Assembly (NCBI GenBank): GCA_019722365.1
Contig: JADFUC010000908.1
Location: forward strand, 62,001-126,000
Direction of reading: 5' to 3'
Source: Lithospermum erythrorhizon
Taxonomy: Eukaryota; Streptophyta; Magnoliopsida; Boraginales; Boraginaceae
Length of the DNA stretch: 64,000 nt
Shown: positions 1 to 12,094 of the stretch, in pieces
Position numbering within the stretch: position 1 is the first letter of the stretch
Layout of the letters: each line of letters opens with the position of its first letter
The notes under the pieces: generated by a model
What the model saw: the letters and a program-made list of their open reading frames with translations, nothing else
Database searches by the model: none
Told to the model about the DNA's origin: nothing
Made by a program: the position numbers and the translations under genes

Positions 1-451
1 GGCCGTGATTAGCCAAAAAAATCAGAAAGGTACTGTAGAGGGATCCTATTTCTAATACTTCAGCCACCAAGAATTCCAAAATTATCCGACGGTCCATCTT
101 GCCTCAAAATTCAACTTCAAGATCGTGATTCAATTCAAATCAAACCGCCAATCACAAGCATTTCCGGCCCAAAAACCTTTGACCAAAATTATCATCAACA
201 ATTCAACTGCAAATCACAACATTCCACCACCAAAAAACACACAAAACCCCTGAGAAAATATAAAAAAACCTCTGAGATTTCTCTAAGTTAAAATTTTTAA
301 GCCGCCAAAGAAAAACACCACGCTGGGTGGTCGAAACACCTACGTGGCCAAAATAGGTGCTCGAATTAAGAATTATTGCACAAACGCAATAATTCTTCAA
401 GCCAAGAAAATCACGAGAATCCGACCTAAAGTTCTCAAGAATGCTTCGAAT
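1..451. other. Unclassified AT-rich sequence
   Basis: No coding sequence is recognised. The stretch is AT-rich and holds one clean inverted repeat at 368-397. It ends where similarity to the gypsy LTR family begins. Confidence 0.5.
368..397. repeat. Perfect 12-bp inverted repeat (hairpin)
   Basis: The arms AAGAATTATTGC (368-379) and GCAATAATTCTT (386-397) are exact reverse complements around a 6-base loop. No run of T follows on either side that would suggest a terminator, and the function is unknown. Confidence 0.8.
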
Positions 452-2870
452 CAGAACGACTCCGCCCCAGTCGGCCGAGGCTTAATCAATATAATCCCGA
501 ACATCGTAGTCACCATCACGGATCTGGTCTAATTACTTTAAAGAACCACGCATTTTATCCAAAAATTTCGATTTACAATTAAAAATTCTAAAAAACAGCT
601 TTAAAATTTACAATCCATCGTGCGATATTCAACTGGCCAACTAACTCCATATATATAAAACATATTCCCAAAAAAGACAGAATGCCGGCCAAAGCAATCG
701 GTGGCAAATACCGTGATCCCTCGAATACAAAATACCCGCCGAAAAGGCTAAAATCAAAATGAAATACAATCTATCAAGAAACGGCCGACAAAGACAACAA
801 AACGAGACCGCGAGGATCCTCACCCACCCGATGCTCACCCCGGCCACCTCGAATCTAAACTCCTCAAAATGCCTCCTGATTCAACGCCTCACCGTCAACC
901 CTCAATAAACGAATGTCGCCCAAAGTCAATGGGTGTAAGCGAAGTCTAGTGAAAACTTTAACACGTAAGTGAAACTTAAGCCATACCTAAACGAGACAAA
1001 TTAATAGATATAGTAGCTCTCAAATATGAATAAATATGTATATACCAGACTACTCAATAAGGCCATATCATAAAATTCCAAAGAAGCGTGTCACGCATAA
1101 CATGTCAAGATATAATACAAAGTCTCCAATAAAACACACAATCACCCAATAAAATCACAAAAAGACTCAACAACGATTATAATCAACAGTCATCAAACCA
1201 TCTATCTCCTCATCTCCATGCTGTACTCACTCCCTCTAACGCGCATATGCTCAATCCGTCTACCTCGCTAGAATGGAATTCAATCGCTTAATAAACACCG
1301 GCCTATAATTTGCAAGTGTCAACACCAACAATGCACACAGCAAAGAGGTCATAGATAATCACCCCGCTCTTATACCGAAGTATAAGGTCAAACCGCACTT
1401 ATACCGAAGTATAAGGTCAAACTGCAGACTTATACCAAGATAAGGCCAAATCGACTCATATACCGAAGTATAAGGCCAAATCAGATTTATATCGAACTAT
1501 AAGGCCAAACCGCACTTATACGAACTATACGCTAATGGCCACACATCCCGCAGTTAAGGAGAGTCACCTAACCCCTAATCATCCCAATCAAGGCTTGGTC
1601 AAGCATCCTAATACTCAAGTCACAACAAAGTCATACATAACTCCAACCAACACCTCCCAATAACTAACTACTCTATTCCTAAACAATATCAAAGCATACA
1701 AACCTAAAACGCTCAATCAAGAATCAATCGAACCGGCGGCAAGGCCACGTTAGTTTACGTATGCCGATGCCGGAATTTAAATGCCGAAGGGCAGTCGCTG
1801 GTAACACAAACGAAGTCGGTAGAGTTCAAGCTTGGCTACTTACCTCAAGTACCAACGCCGCCAAAAATACAATCACATAATGCTATCATGCTCACACAAA
1901 TGAATCACATTATCATAAAAAACAATTTTATTATGTATACTATTCTCATTACATATCATACCACAAATGATGGCTGCTGGCCAATTCCCAAAAAGCAAAA
2001 ATGTAGCCCCTCAGCGAGATAAGTACTCACCTCTGTTAGCTACCACAAAATCCTCGCGAAATCACAATCACGGTAACTGCCCCTTCCCACGATCAACGCC
2101 TAACAAAACAACCTGGAAAGTACAATCAAAACCTACTACTATACTTTCTCATGTTTCAGAAGATACATACATTACCAACTCTAAGTGGAACGATTAAGCG
2201 AAACGCCTTTTCAAAAACGACGCACAAGACAACGAATAACAACCCCTCGTCGGATTACCAACCTTAATCGGTCCCCTCTAAAATTTCCACCTTATCACTT
2301 TAATATTTCAAATCAACTTATAAGTCATCTTATTTAACCCTCAAGTCCATAAATAACAACCTATACTCCAAAATCTCAATTACTACTCAACTTACCAATC
2401 ACAATTTCTAACTCTTAACCCCTCTAATCGATTATAAATCACAATTTAACCTTGAAGCAACAACTTACAATAAGGTCCCAAATTCTCAACCCCTACACAT
2501 TTAAAAAGTCTCATAAAAAGTCAACATGTAAGTCAACTAACATAGGAAAAGTCAACTCTATTACCATAAACCTCAAACAACATCTTAAACTGGCTTAATT
2601 AACTACTTATATTCATCATACTACCCATAACCAACTTAGAAACACAATTAAAATTCAATTTTATACCAAAAGTCAAACAAAAAGTCAAACATGTCAAACC
2701 CAAGAAATATCCCAAAAGATTTTGAATCCTTTCTTACCTTAATTCAAAGAAGAAAGGGAAGATATTCAAATCAATGATCTTTGAGCTCGGCAAGAGAGAA
2801 ATGGAAGAAAATTTCAAAGCAAAGTGTGAAGGTTGGAAGCAAAGAGGTAATTGTGTTTTGTTGATGCTGA
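452..2870 (-). mobile_element. Gypsy-type long LTR (family B), minus strand, diverged copy
   Basis: In reverse complement this follows the same order of blocks as the gypsy LTRs at 8.0-10.8, 52-54.5 and 58-60.5 kb. These are the gggcgg/cggcc terminal block, the ATCCATCG...CTCCATATATAT block, the GGATCCTCA landmark (near 815), the array of CTTATAC...GTATAAG units, and the AGTCAAC-rich U3-side block. The outer (U3) part after about 2.87 kb does not match the better copies, so the right border is approximate and the copy may be truncated. No internal domains are attached within the window. Confidence 0.6.
1369..1532. repeat. Tandem array of ~30-bp palindromic units (CTTATAC...GTATAAG)
   Basis: About five degenerate units of the form CTTATACCGAAGTATAAG followed by a GTCAAACCG-like spacer. 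It occupies the same relative position as arrays in the other family-B LTR copies. Confidence 0.75.
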
Positions 2871-3859
2871 TGAGAATAGAAGCTTAGCCTCTAGCAGAGT
2901 GGGTTACGAGCTTAATCACGCATGAGTTTCAGGCTCACTAAACGAATCAATTAATTTAAATTTATCTAAATTAACTCTGGAACGGGTTGCTATACCTAAT
3001 ATTCGTGGATTGGGGTTACGTAACCCCCTGCCGAAGTAAACTTTTAGCTCTGATTCATCAAATCCTTGATATGAACACACCGAAAGTGTTCCATCCCTAT
3101 AATCGATTCCCAGCGGAAACACCCATGTTAAAGCGCCCCTATCTAGCTGTCAAGATTATCAATAAGCATTCAAAAAAAGTTTCCATCTTCATACCGATTT
3201 CATTTGTATAGCAACAAGCTACTCAAAAAGTTGGGTTGCAGTGTGTGCTGCAGGAAGTAACGCCGCTTCAAAACATAATCAAGTCCCGTGAGGCCAAATC
3301 TCACCGAGTCCCAAGTGAGGCTAAATTACCAAATCCTACTGCTGGTCATATCTCTCAAGCCTTAATTTCTACAAAGAATGCTCTAAGGTCAGTGAACAAG
3401 TGTGCTATAACGCTTCAATACTTGCTTCCTATCAATCCATACGCCCGAAGCTCGTAGAGTCCTATTCCCCAAATCAAGGGATTTTAAGGCACTAAGTTCC
3501 ATCAAAGACGAAGGGTCTGCTAAGATACTCAAGTCCTACCCCAAAAGGTAAGGACATCTCCTCAAAATAAATTCTAAAAGTCCCATTGGTAAGGCTATAC
3601 TATCCAAATTATTAATAGTCTCACCACAAAGCGGGCGTACCTAAATCCAAAGTCCCATCAAAGAATAGCTCAAAAGTCAAAGTCTCAAGAATGTTTTAGT
3701 AAGTCCATCAAGTCTTAAATAGACCGAGATCGCTCAAAGCACACTCCAAGACAAGCTCCATATAAATGAAGAAAGTGCTCCCTCGGCTCGGATCAAGATC
3801 CAAGTCCGCATCAGCCTCAAGTCCATCAAGACCAGATTAATATCTCCCGAGCTCAGAGA
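2871..3859. other. Unclassified sequence
   Basis: Short ORFs occur on both strands (for example 2916-3122 minus and 3236-3457 plus), but none resembles a known family and they overlap each other. A perfect 16-bp palindrome lies at 3012-3027. I see no tRNA, terminal repeats or transposon domain. Confidence 0.5.
3012..3027. repeat. 16-bp perfect palindrome
   Basis: GGGGTTACGTAACCCC reads identically on both strands. No adjacent structure gives it a role. Confidence 0.8.
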
Positions 3860-4035
3860 GCTTCTATCCAAATCCAAGTTAAATCAAGTCAAATCAAATC
3901 AAATCAAGTCAAGTCCAAGCTCAAGCTCAAATCAAGTCAAATCAAGTTCAAGCTCATACCAAGCTCCTATCAAGACCCTATCAAACTCAAATCAAATCAA
4001 GCCAAGTCAAGCTCAAATCAACTCAAGTCAAGCAA
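3860..4035. repeat. Low-complexity AAGTC/AAATC tract
   Basis: The tract is made of irregular AAGTC, AAATC and AAGCTC words in near-tandem order, with no coding signal. It is probably expanded simple sequence. Confidence 0.8.
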
Positions 4036-4458
4036 GCCAGACATCTCACAAATCGTCAACAAACACTTAGGGACTCATAGTTTGGACATTCGATCCTCTT
4101 CGATTTTATAAAACCTGTATTAATTAAGGAATTTTCTCTAAGCAAAGGTTTTATTTTGTACCCCCTATCATAAATAATAAAAAATTCTTTTCTTGCATTG
4201 GCTAAATCAGAATTCATACACAAAATAACCCTGATGAAATCGCATGAAGACGCTTTCCTTAAAAATAGATTTGTCATCTTCCCTTCGGTACTTCCTAGGA
4301 CAACAGGACTAGACTGCTTTCCCTGTGATAAAATCACGCAACTTAATGGCTTCACCAAAGCAAAGACTAGTGAACAACTCGATTTAACCACGAATCTGAA
4401 GTTGATGATATCACCGTACTCAAAAGCACCTAAAAGAAGAGAGGATGGAGCTCTCTAT
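4036..4458. other. Unclassified sequence left of copia 3' LTR
   Basis: Two overlapping ORFs of about 110 codons lie on opposite strands (4056-4391 minus and 4198-4536 plus). Neither shows a family motif, and the plus one runs into the copia LTR, so both are treated as chance frames. Confidence 0.45.
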
Positions 4459-5046
4459 TGTTGTATCCGGAGCGTAATTCGATTCTCTATCTATCTCTGC
4501 TCTACGGAGGAGCTAATGGACGCATTTAATATATAGAAGAGGAGGACGTTTTGTAACCACAACAATAACCACACTTAATTGATGAATCAAAATGTTTTGC
4601 AACATTAAGGAGCATTAAACACCCTTAACGATTTGTAACAACCATTTGATTGTACTTAAATGCCAATCAAAACATTTGGAAGCTTGAATTCAAATTAGGT
4701 GCAAAAATGAGCTACCCAAAGGGAAAAGCAGTCGCTCTGCAAGCCCCCTGAATCGCATTCGTGTCCGCAGTCGCATTGGCCAAGCACCTTTATTCACAAT
4801 TTCCGAATTTGCGCCTCTACTGATTTCATTACAGCTTTGGCCACATAACACTAGTAACATATTTTACTTTTAAGGCATGAGAGTCTATACTTATAAAGCA
4901 AACACTCCCTCCCCACTCTCCTCCAACGAGTACAACGCCAATTCCTTTTCAAAACTCCCCCATCTTTTCCATCACAAGTTTGCCCAACACATAGACAACA
5001 CATGGATTGACCTCAATTTTGGATCTGGCTGTCACAATATCCAACA
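4459..5046 (-). mobile_element. 3' LTR of the host copia element (minus strand)
   Basis: Read on the minus strand, this 588-bp segment begins TGTTGGATATTGTGAC (5046 downward) and ends CCGGATACAACA (4459), the TGTTG/CAACA ends usual for copia LTRs. A TATA-like CTATATATTAAA lies on the minus strand at about 4520-4540, the right place for an LTR promoter. RNase H of the same strand lies upstream. The matching 5' LTR was not found in the window. Confidence 0.65.
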
Positions 5047-5056
5047 TCCCCACATA
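5047..5056 (-). other. Polypurine tract of host copia element
   Basis: On the minus strand TATGTGGGGA directly precedes the TGTTGG of the 3' LTR, where plus-strand priming occurs in LTR retrotransposons. Confidence 0.55.
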
Positions 5057-5639
5057 TGAATCAAAATTTATATTCAAACAAAACAAGTAAAACAATAATA
5101 TCCCCCCATCAATACAAATTTAAAAAGATTTTTGACTCGATAATCGCTTCGAGCAAGAATAACGACGATTTCAGATAGATAGCAGCATGATGACCTTGAA
5201 CTTTCCCTTTGTGTACATATGTTTACATTCACAAAGAGACATAGTAGATGCGATGTCTTGGAACTAATCCATTTTTTGTAGCAAATGATGACACACTTCA
5301 TACCATTCTCGATCTGACTCATTTTAGTTCTCACTATTGTGTCCGGTTAGGCCTTGGACACATGCCTGGTTCTGTGATTTGTCATCAAGAAATGCCCCCT
5401 CTAACATTTCTCTTCTAAAGTGGCCCCTTACATTAGCTCACACAAGTGACTCCTCATATCATCTCGAGTTATCCGCATTACTCCTTCAAAATCTCAAAGA
5501 GTCATTAAAAGCATAACTTAACCTTATTCCCACGGGTATCACTGTTTCTCATCTAGGAATAGGTAGGGGAAATCCGCCCACAGTTGATCTACTTTGGCTT
5601 AATGAGCGTTTGTCCATTGAAACTAAATTGGGATCTCCA
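5057..5639. other. 3' non-coding part of host copia
   Basis: This stretch lies between the RNase H end and the polypurine tract. A minus ORF at 5074-5334 has no recognised motif. It is likely the untranslated 3' region of the element. Confidence 0.45.
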
Positions 5640-7489
5640 AATAACTAATAGCTGTGTTGTCACTTATTCGTATATTGTCTCACTTGAAGCCAAATGTTAT
5701 CCTTTGATCTCACATGATCAACAACGATAACTCTAGTTGAGATTAACTGTCTAATGGTATTATGACGCTCTTCTACGAATGTGTCCCCGACTTACCATTA
5801 TATATGCGGTTCCGTGGCCTCCCACTGCACACCTAGTCACAAGATTAAAAATCGAGGAGCAAAAGCCCCACTCTGGAATGTCCTCAAGGAATTGCCGTAA
5901 CCACTCGGCTTATTCCCCACACTTGTCTAAAGCAATGAACTCGCATCTATCAGGAATATGGTATTACTGCTTTGAGGACTCACCCACACAAACAAGCACC
6001 ACCTAAAGTGAATACATATCCACTTGTGCTCATCAACGTACCAATATTCAAGATCCACCTTGTACTGCACTCTCAAGTGACAATGCTATATTAAATTGTG
6101 AACTCCGAGTACATATCTCAAGATTGCACCGGATCAAAAGATTCCCAATGATCCCTACTCGGATTACTTCTCTATCTACTCAGCTTTCTTACTGAATAAG
6201 CTATATCCGGTGTAGTACAACTCAATAAGTACATGAGACTCACAATCACTTGAGAATACTCAAGCTGTGACACACATTGCTCTTTATTCTTCGGGAGGTA
6301 TTGATGCTCATTCACCGATTTTACACACACCTGCATTTCATCTCCGCAAACATCCCAAGAATAGTATCATATATCGCGGATCGCGTTAACACTAGACTGC
6401 TAGGAGTCCTATAATACGCACTCCTGGCTGGCATATCTATCCGTCTGCATGTCCTTCATGCCGTAACCTTGAGTTCAACATATCTTTTGGTGGATCGAAT
6501 CATCTTTTGACATCTCTAATACCATACAAGACCCACATGTGTGAGAGAATCACATATCCTCTCTGGGGAGGATCTCGGCCATAAACATGTACCCTTTCCA
6601 TCTACGATTTAAATTCACTGAAGCAATTTCATTAAACCTCATGTCATTGTTTAGGCGCTTGTTTTCAAATTAATACAAAGATTTGACAAGTCGAAGCGTA
6701 CTTTCTATTCTTTAACACCGAACTATAAAACCCTCAAGTTGTTCCCATATAGATTTGTTCATCTAAATTTCCATTTAAGAAAAGTCAACCACATCCATTC
6801 GATGTACACTAAATTGCACAATGCGGCAATTACCAAGATTATCCCGATGATTTTGTCCCCATCCATTCCTCACAATAATAAGAATCTACCCGTGTATTTC
6901 TATCAATCATCCCATCGGCCTTCCTCTTAAAAATCCATTTGGACTTTAGAGCTTTACACCATGGCGAAAGATCCACTAGCCTAAGTGTGATTCTCGTGAG
7001 AATTGAAATCCTACCTTTACTTCATAGCTTCCTTCCAAATGGACCATCGATGGAACTCCGATTGCCTCTGGTAAGTTCGAGGTTCACTCTCAAGCACAAA
7101 CGTTACAAAATCAGGACCAAACATCTTCTCGAGACATGCCCTTTGACTCCGTCGAGGTTCTTCATCCTTAACTTCCTTACTTTGACTATTTGTAGTCTCA
7201 GTATTGACACTACCCTCAGGTTCATGTGTCCTTTTAGATGTCGCAACACCTTCATTAGACTTCATTCTGAAAAGACATGCTCAAAGTTAACGCGGCATTC
7301 CGTGATTCTAATATCAGATTCTGTTCACCCGTGAGTTCTCACCTTATGCACTAAACTCATATGCTATTATTTTGTGCATACCCAATAAATATTGCATCAA
7401 CCGCCTTCGTCCAAAATACCCCGCTTGGGAGGCCAAAATACCATGACCTTCACCAAACACCCCTAGACTCGAAGATGTTTGTAGGTTGA
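5640..7489 (-). pseudogene. Host copia pol, 3' half: integrase C-terminus, RT and RNase H remnants
   Basis: Minus-strand translation in shifting frames shows copia landmarks in order. An LRVxGCLVKVMV-like segment at about 7400-7480 is the integrase C-terminal region. The linker PRRSQR...FGPDFVTFVLE...WKEAMK (7017-7265) is the classic copia IN-RT spacer. IHxMDV-like RT sequence lies near 6730-6800, SHVLIELYYTGYS-like sequence near 6200 matches the 'SLMYLxxCTRPDIAYxV' motif, and the RNase H tail RHNTIRQLIST lies near 5700-5760. These would be reverse transcriptase, RNase H and integrase. Many stops and shifts make it non-functional. The integrase reading frame resumes at 11130 after an inserted LTR. 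Confidence 0.85.
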
Positions 7490-7494
7490 AAATC
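7490..7494. repeat. Target-site duplication AAATC, left copy
   Basis: AAATC at 7490-7494 is repeated exactly at 11130-11134, immediately outside the TGTTGG/CCAACA ends of the solo LTR. Confidence 0.85.
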
Positions 7495-8046
7495 TGTTGG
7501 GGTTTTATATTCGAATCTAACTAGTTCTAAACTAATCGGATGTGAATCTTAGATATTTGGGATTATACAAAAATAATAAATACGAATTACAACTATGTAC
7601 CTTTCTTCTAGAATACTTTAATGGCAAATAAAAAATGACGAGCTCACATACACAAAGTAGTATCTTCTAAGAGTATCCATACTAAAGAAATTATGCACCC
7701 CTCTCCGTGAGTTTTACTAGAAATGACTAAAGCAAAATGAAATAATAAAGAAAAAGAAACTAATTTCTCACCCCACTGAGGGCCTGGTTCGAATCCACGG
7801 CGGAGTAGAGAATTCTTTTGACTTCAACAAAGCTCTAAGAGAAGATGAAAGCAAATAGCGAGAGGGGTGGCTCTATTTATAGGTAAGCAAATCTGACGAA
7901 GTTTTAAGGAGAAAAAAACTCCTCCAACCTCATCTCTTCTCCACCGCCAAACCGCCCCATCTTTTTGTCCTAAAAATCTATTTTTCACCCCGAATGTTTC
8001 CTTCATGTTTCACTTTAGACCCCGGAAGTTATAATACATATTATTA

Positions 8047-10840
8047 TGTATCTACTCCGCCTGTGTCGGCCGCCCGAGGCGGTAGAGTCATTATAATCCG
8101 GAACACGTTAATCACCAAAAACCGATGGATCTACTCGTATTTAAAATCCGCCTCGCTTTCCTTCAAAAATATGATTACATATAATATTTCCAAAATAATC
8201 ATAGCTTTAAAAAATTACCATCTATCGTGATATCTAACCAACCAACTCCATATATATACACAACATATCCCAAATAAATAGTAATTCCGTAAGGCTACAA
8301 AAAGAGAGTAAGTATCACATCTTCGTAATACAACATGACAACCGCCGGCTAAAGTTTGAAAATAAAGTACAAATTCATCAAAACATTTGACAACACATCA
8401 AAAATCAACGTGAGGATCCTCACACCCAACGCCACCTAGCCACTCTGAACAAACTTCCAACAAATTTCCGGCTCAACTAGTCTCACAACCTAACAAACGA
8501 ATGCCGCCTCAAAACGGTGCGGGTGTTCTCGCGGCTTAGTGAAATCTTAACAATCGCGAAACTTAAACCATACGCCACGACACATCAAATTAACATAGAG
8601 TCAAATACGCATATATATATAGATATATAACCTTAACTACCAAATTGCACCATATTTATACTTTCAAAAGAAAATTCTTATACATCACACATGGCATAAC
8701 ATAGAATATGTGGTCTCACACGAATAAATTCACTAAATAAAATCACACCACCCCATGAAATTACAGTCACATAGGCCCAACAAAACTATACTCTAGTCAT
8801 CAATCACTCATCGACTAGATACCAACCGGATTCTAAACCCTGATGCACATAAGCTCAACCTGTCCATCTACAACGCCTATAATCAAGTATAAAGTCGATA
8901 ACCAACGCCTTATGATCAAGCATAAAGTCGTGATAAACACCATTTTATACCGACGTATAAAGCCGATACACAACGCCTTATACCTTGATTTATAAAGCCG
9001 ATATTAATAACGCTCTTATACCGACGATAAAGTCGATACACAACGCCTTGTACCGACGTATGTGCTCGAATAATAACGCCTTATACCGCACGTATAAAGT
9101 CGATATACACAACGCCTTATACCGACGATAAAGTTCGATAAACGAATTCTCTTATACCGACGAGATAAAGCCGGAGTAACAACGCCTTATACCTTATCGC
9201 GATAAAGTCGATACATAATAACGCCCTTAAAGAGCTACCTAAACTACATAACTATCCAAATTTCGGGGTCATATCCTAATACTCAAGTCACCTCAAGACA
9301 TACATAACTCTAACTATCACTCTCAAGAACCATCTACTTACTCCCAAAAATATCCAAGCACAAATACAGCTAAAACATCTCACAATCGTAAGTCAAACAC
9401 AATCGCCGAAGCCAAGGCCACAGAAATTCATAAGTGCCGACAAGGCCACATAAAACAACAAGCGCGAAGCGTCATGTAAATCGGGAATATAAGTTGGAGT
9501 TCGCGTTTGGCTACTTACCGGCACCTTCACTTTTGCATTATAATCACATAATCATATCATGGCTCTGGCTACCAAATGAATCACACATAATCATACAACA
9601 ATTACATGTATATCATTCTCACATAATCGCATTCACAATAACACGCTCACACAATTTAAAAAAAGTAGAAGTACGTAAAGTGGAATAATCTGCGAGATAA
9701 AAAGATCACCTCTACTAGTTATCACAAAAAAGTCCTCACTTAAGAATGCGATAACTTAACGTGCCCCTTCCCCGCTACCAAGGCCTAACAACAATCTTTA
9801 AAGTATACCTGTGAACTAATACCAAGAATTACGCTCTGTATCAAACATTACTAACTCTTAATCGGAATGATTTCTAAATCTGGCCTAAATACGACGTGGC
9901 AACTATCGAATTATAATCCCATCGTGATACAACCAAATCGATCCGCTAAAATTCCATCTTATTACTTTGTCATTACAAATCAACTTATAAGTCATTCTAG
10001 TTAATCAAAGCAGTCCCTAATTAACAACCTATACTCCAAAAATATTAATTAAGCAACTCAAATTTGAATAATAATTTTCAACCTAACTTTAATCAATTTT
10101 AAATAACCAATTTAACATCACAACAACTACAATAATGTCCCCAATTAAACTCCCTACACATTTAAAAGTCTTATAAAAATATCACCCCAAAAAAGTCAAC
10201 CCTAAATCCCAAAAGTCAACTCCTAATTATAACATCCTCAAACCACTTCTAAATCATGAATTCATCACTTATATACATCATAGAACCCATAACCAACTAA
10301 GATTCAATTGGCAAAATTGAATTATGGAAAAGTCAACTAAAAGTCAACTATATGTCAAAATCCAAGAAATATCTCAAAAGTGACTTGAACTTTCATACCT
10401 TTAACCTCGAAGAGTAGAAAGGATTGGGAGGAACTATATTCTATAAACGATCTTGACTCCGAGCGATAAACGGGTTATAAAACCCGGCTAAGAAATTTTT
10501 CGCTGTGAGTAATTTAATCTCGGCCCTACCATGCAGTTAAGGCTAGCATGGGCATTGCTATCGTGATTTACGTGGAAGATAAGTACGGATGATATTTAAA
10601 AGACTGAGTCCTGCCTCGGTTTCCTGATAATTTCTCCGCTTATCGTGACTTAAATCTCAACGAACCCGATTCCAAAGATAAAATTTTTCCACAAGAAACT
10701 ACTAAATTATAAATGTATCTCGGCTAAAAAATTTACTTAAATAAATATTATCATCGAAATTATTTATACTATCACCGTCCCACTCACGATCGAAAAATTT
10801 TGGAAATTTTTTTTTTCTTTTAACGTAATGGGTTATTACA
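8047..10840 (-). mobile_element. Solo gypsy LTR (family B), minus strand, nested in the copia LTR
   Basis: The termini are TG (8047) and ...GGGTTATTACA (10840), flanked by TATTA at 8042-8046 and 10841-10845. Length is 2794 bp. In reverse complement it matches the LTRs of the gypsy element at 51.9-60.5 kb, including the terminal TGTAATAACCC, the GATAATATTATTT/AATTATAAATGTA block, GGATCCTCA (about 8414) and the palindromic array. The flanks belong to one copia LTR. No internal region is present. Confidence 0.9.
8866..9230. repeat. Tandem array of ~30-40-bp palindromic units in LTR-B
   Basis: Ten or so degenerate units of the form AACGCCTTATACCGACGTATAAAGTCGATA. It is longer than the array in the copy at 1.4 kb. 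Confidence 0.8.
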
Positions 10841-11129
10841 TATTATTAGTTCGGATGCATCAAGCCAGGTAAAACCTCTTAGAACGGATTTATTAATAAG
10901 TGTGATATATTAGACAACATTAACCGACTTTTATCTTAATATATAGATTATGGGCGGATCCTAGTAAGCCATCATAACTCCTAATGTCGATACCGATAAA
11001 TCTTAAATACTAATTGTCTAACAATTAATATATGTTGAGCTTACATATATTTGAATGTATAAATCGATTGTACAATCTAAATTTTTCAACGGACATTTTC
11101 ATGAGATCTAATATCTATTAGTTCCAACA

Positions 11130-12089
11130 AAATCTACCTTTGAACAACTCAAATGGAGTTTTATCCTCATCCTTGAGAAGAATTTTGTTCGTGGTTGTTA
11201 GTCGTAGTGATTGCCCCACATTCCCCTCGGTGTTCTCGAACTTAATGTGGCTCATCATCCTTGCTTTAATGATGGATTTTTTCCTTTAGCAATCCCATTG
11301 ATTGAGGAGAATATGGTGGTGTCACTTTGCACAATAACACGCCGCCACAAAATTGCACAAAGGTGAGTATTTCATACCACCTCTATCACTTCGCATTACA
11401 TTTATCTTTTCAAGTTGGTTCTCAACTTAGTGCAAACTTATCTATTGCCTCATTTTTACTTTTATCAAGTATACATATAGCAAAATCTTTGTGGCCACTA
11501 TCTACAAAGGTGATAAAATATTCATTTCCAGATTAGATTGAATCGGGCTCATGTCACGTACATAACTCAACAAAGACAAGAGTTTACTATTTCTAATTAT
11601 AGTTGGAAATGTAGAAATTTTTAAGTTAGCTTCAACACCAGTTTCACACTTATAATCTCTAAAAATTTGATCGTTTGGTATGTGATTTAACTTCACAATT
11701 CTTCGCAAAGAATTGGAGTTCATATGGTTGACAACCAATACATTCATCTTTAAAAGACCATCCAATACATAACCTTCTATTACAAACATGCCCGACTTAG
11801 ACAGTATAACTTTATCAGACTCGATTAGAAGTTTAAAGCTATGTTTGCTAAGGAGAGAACCAGACACAAGGTTCTTCCTAAGTTCTGGAACATACGTAAT
11901 ATCTTCTTCAACAAGATTCCTTCTTGAAGTCATCTCAAAGACTGCAGTTCCTTTTCCCTCAATATTAGAGGTTACACTATTTGCCATGTACATCTTCTCA
12001 CCATTCCCAAGTGGCTTGAAGGTAGCAAAGTGATCCATGAATGCGCAAACATGCCTAGTTGCACCACTGTTGATCCACCACTCTTGTGG
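11130..12089 (-). pseudogene. Host copia pol, 5' half: protease, pre-integrase and integrase core
   Basis: The minus frame 12038-11502 is open for 178 codons. It begins just after the protease active-site segment WWINSGATRHVCAF (about 12090-12040), a copia aspartic protease in which NSG replaces the usual DTG/DSG. It continues through the pre-integrase YVPELRKNLVSGSLLSKH. Further down, shifted frames carry SSINGIAKGKN-like and KTPFELFKGR-like segments of the integrase core. The latter is cut by the solo LTR at 11129 and resumes at 7489. The insertion of LTR-A at 12095 cuts it from gag. Confidence 0.85.
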
Positions 12090-12094
12090 GTTAG
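12090..12094. repeat. Target-site duplication GTTAG, left copy
   Basis: GTTAG at 12090-12094 and 17526-17530 abuts the TG...TTACG ends of the LTR between them. Confidence 0.8.

Larger units (their letters stand above)
7495..11129 (-). mobile_element. Solo copia LTR (family C1) in host integrase, itself interrupted
   Basis: It starts TGTTGG at 7495 and ends CCAACA at 11129, flanked by AAATC on both sides. Removing the gypsy LTR at 8047-10840 leaves about 836 bp, similar to the C1 LTRs at 48859-49648 and 60879-61837. It shares with them the ACTTTA..CCCGGAAGTTATAAT block and the CGATTGTACAATC..TTCAACGGACA block near the right end. No internal copia domain belongs to this copy. The integrase frame of the host runs up to both edges, so this is a solo LTR left by LTR-LTR recombination. 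Confidence 0.9.

Noticed and set aside
4198..4536. 112-codon plus-strand ORF
   Set aside because: It runs into the copia LTR and overlaps an equally long minus frame. No family resemblance.
11327..11536. Plus-strand ORF near the copia integrase
   Set aside because: Antisense to the minus-strand integrase remnant. No motif.
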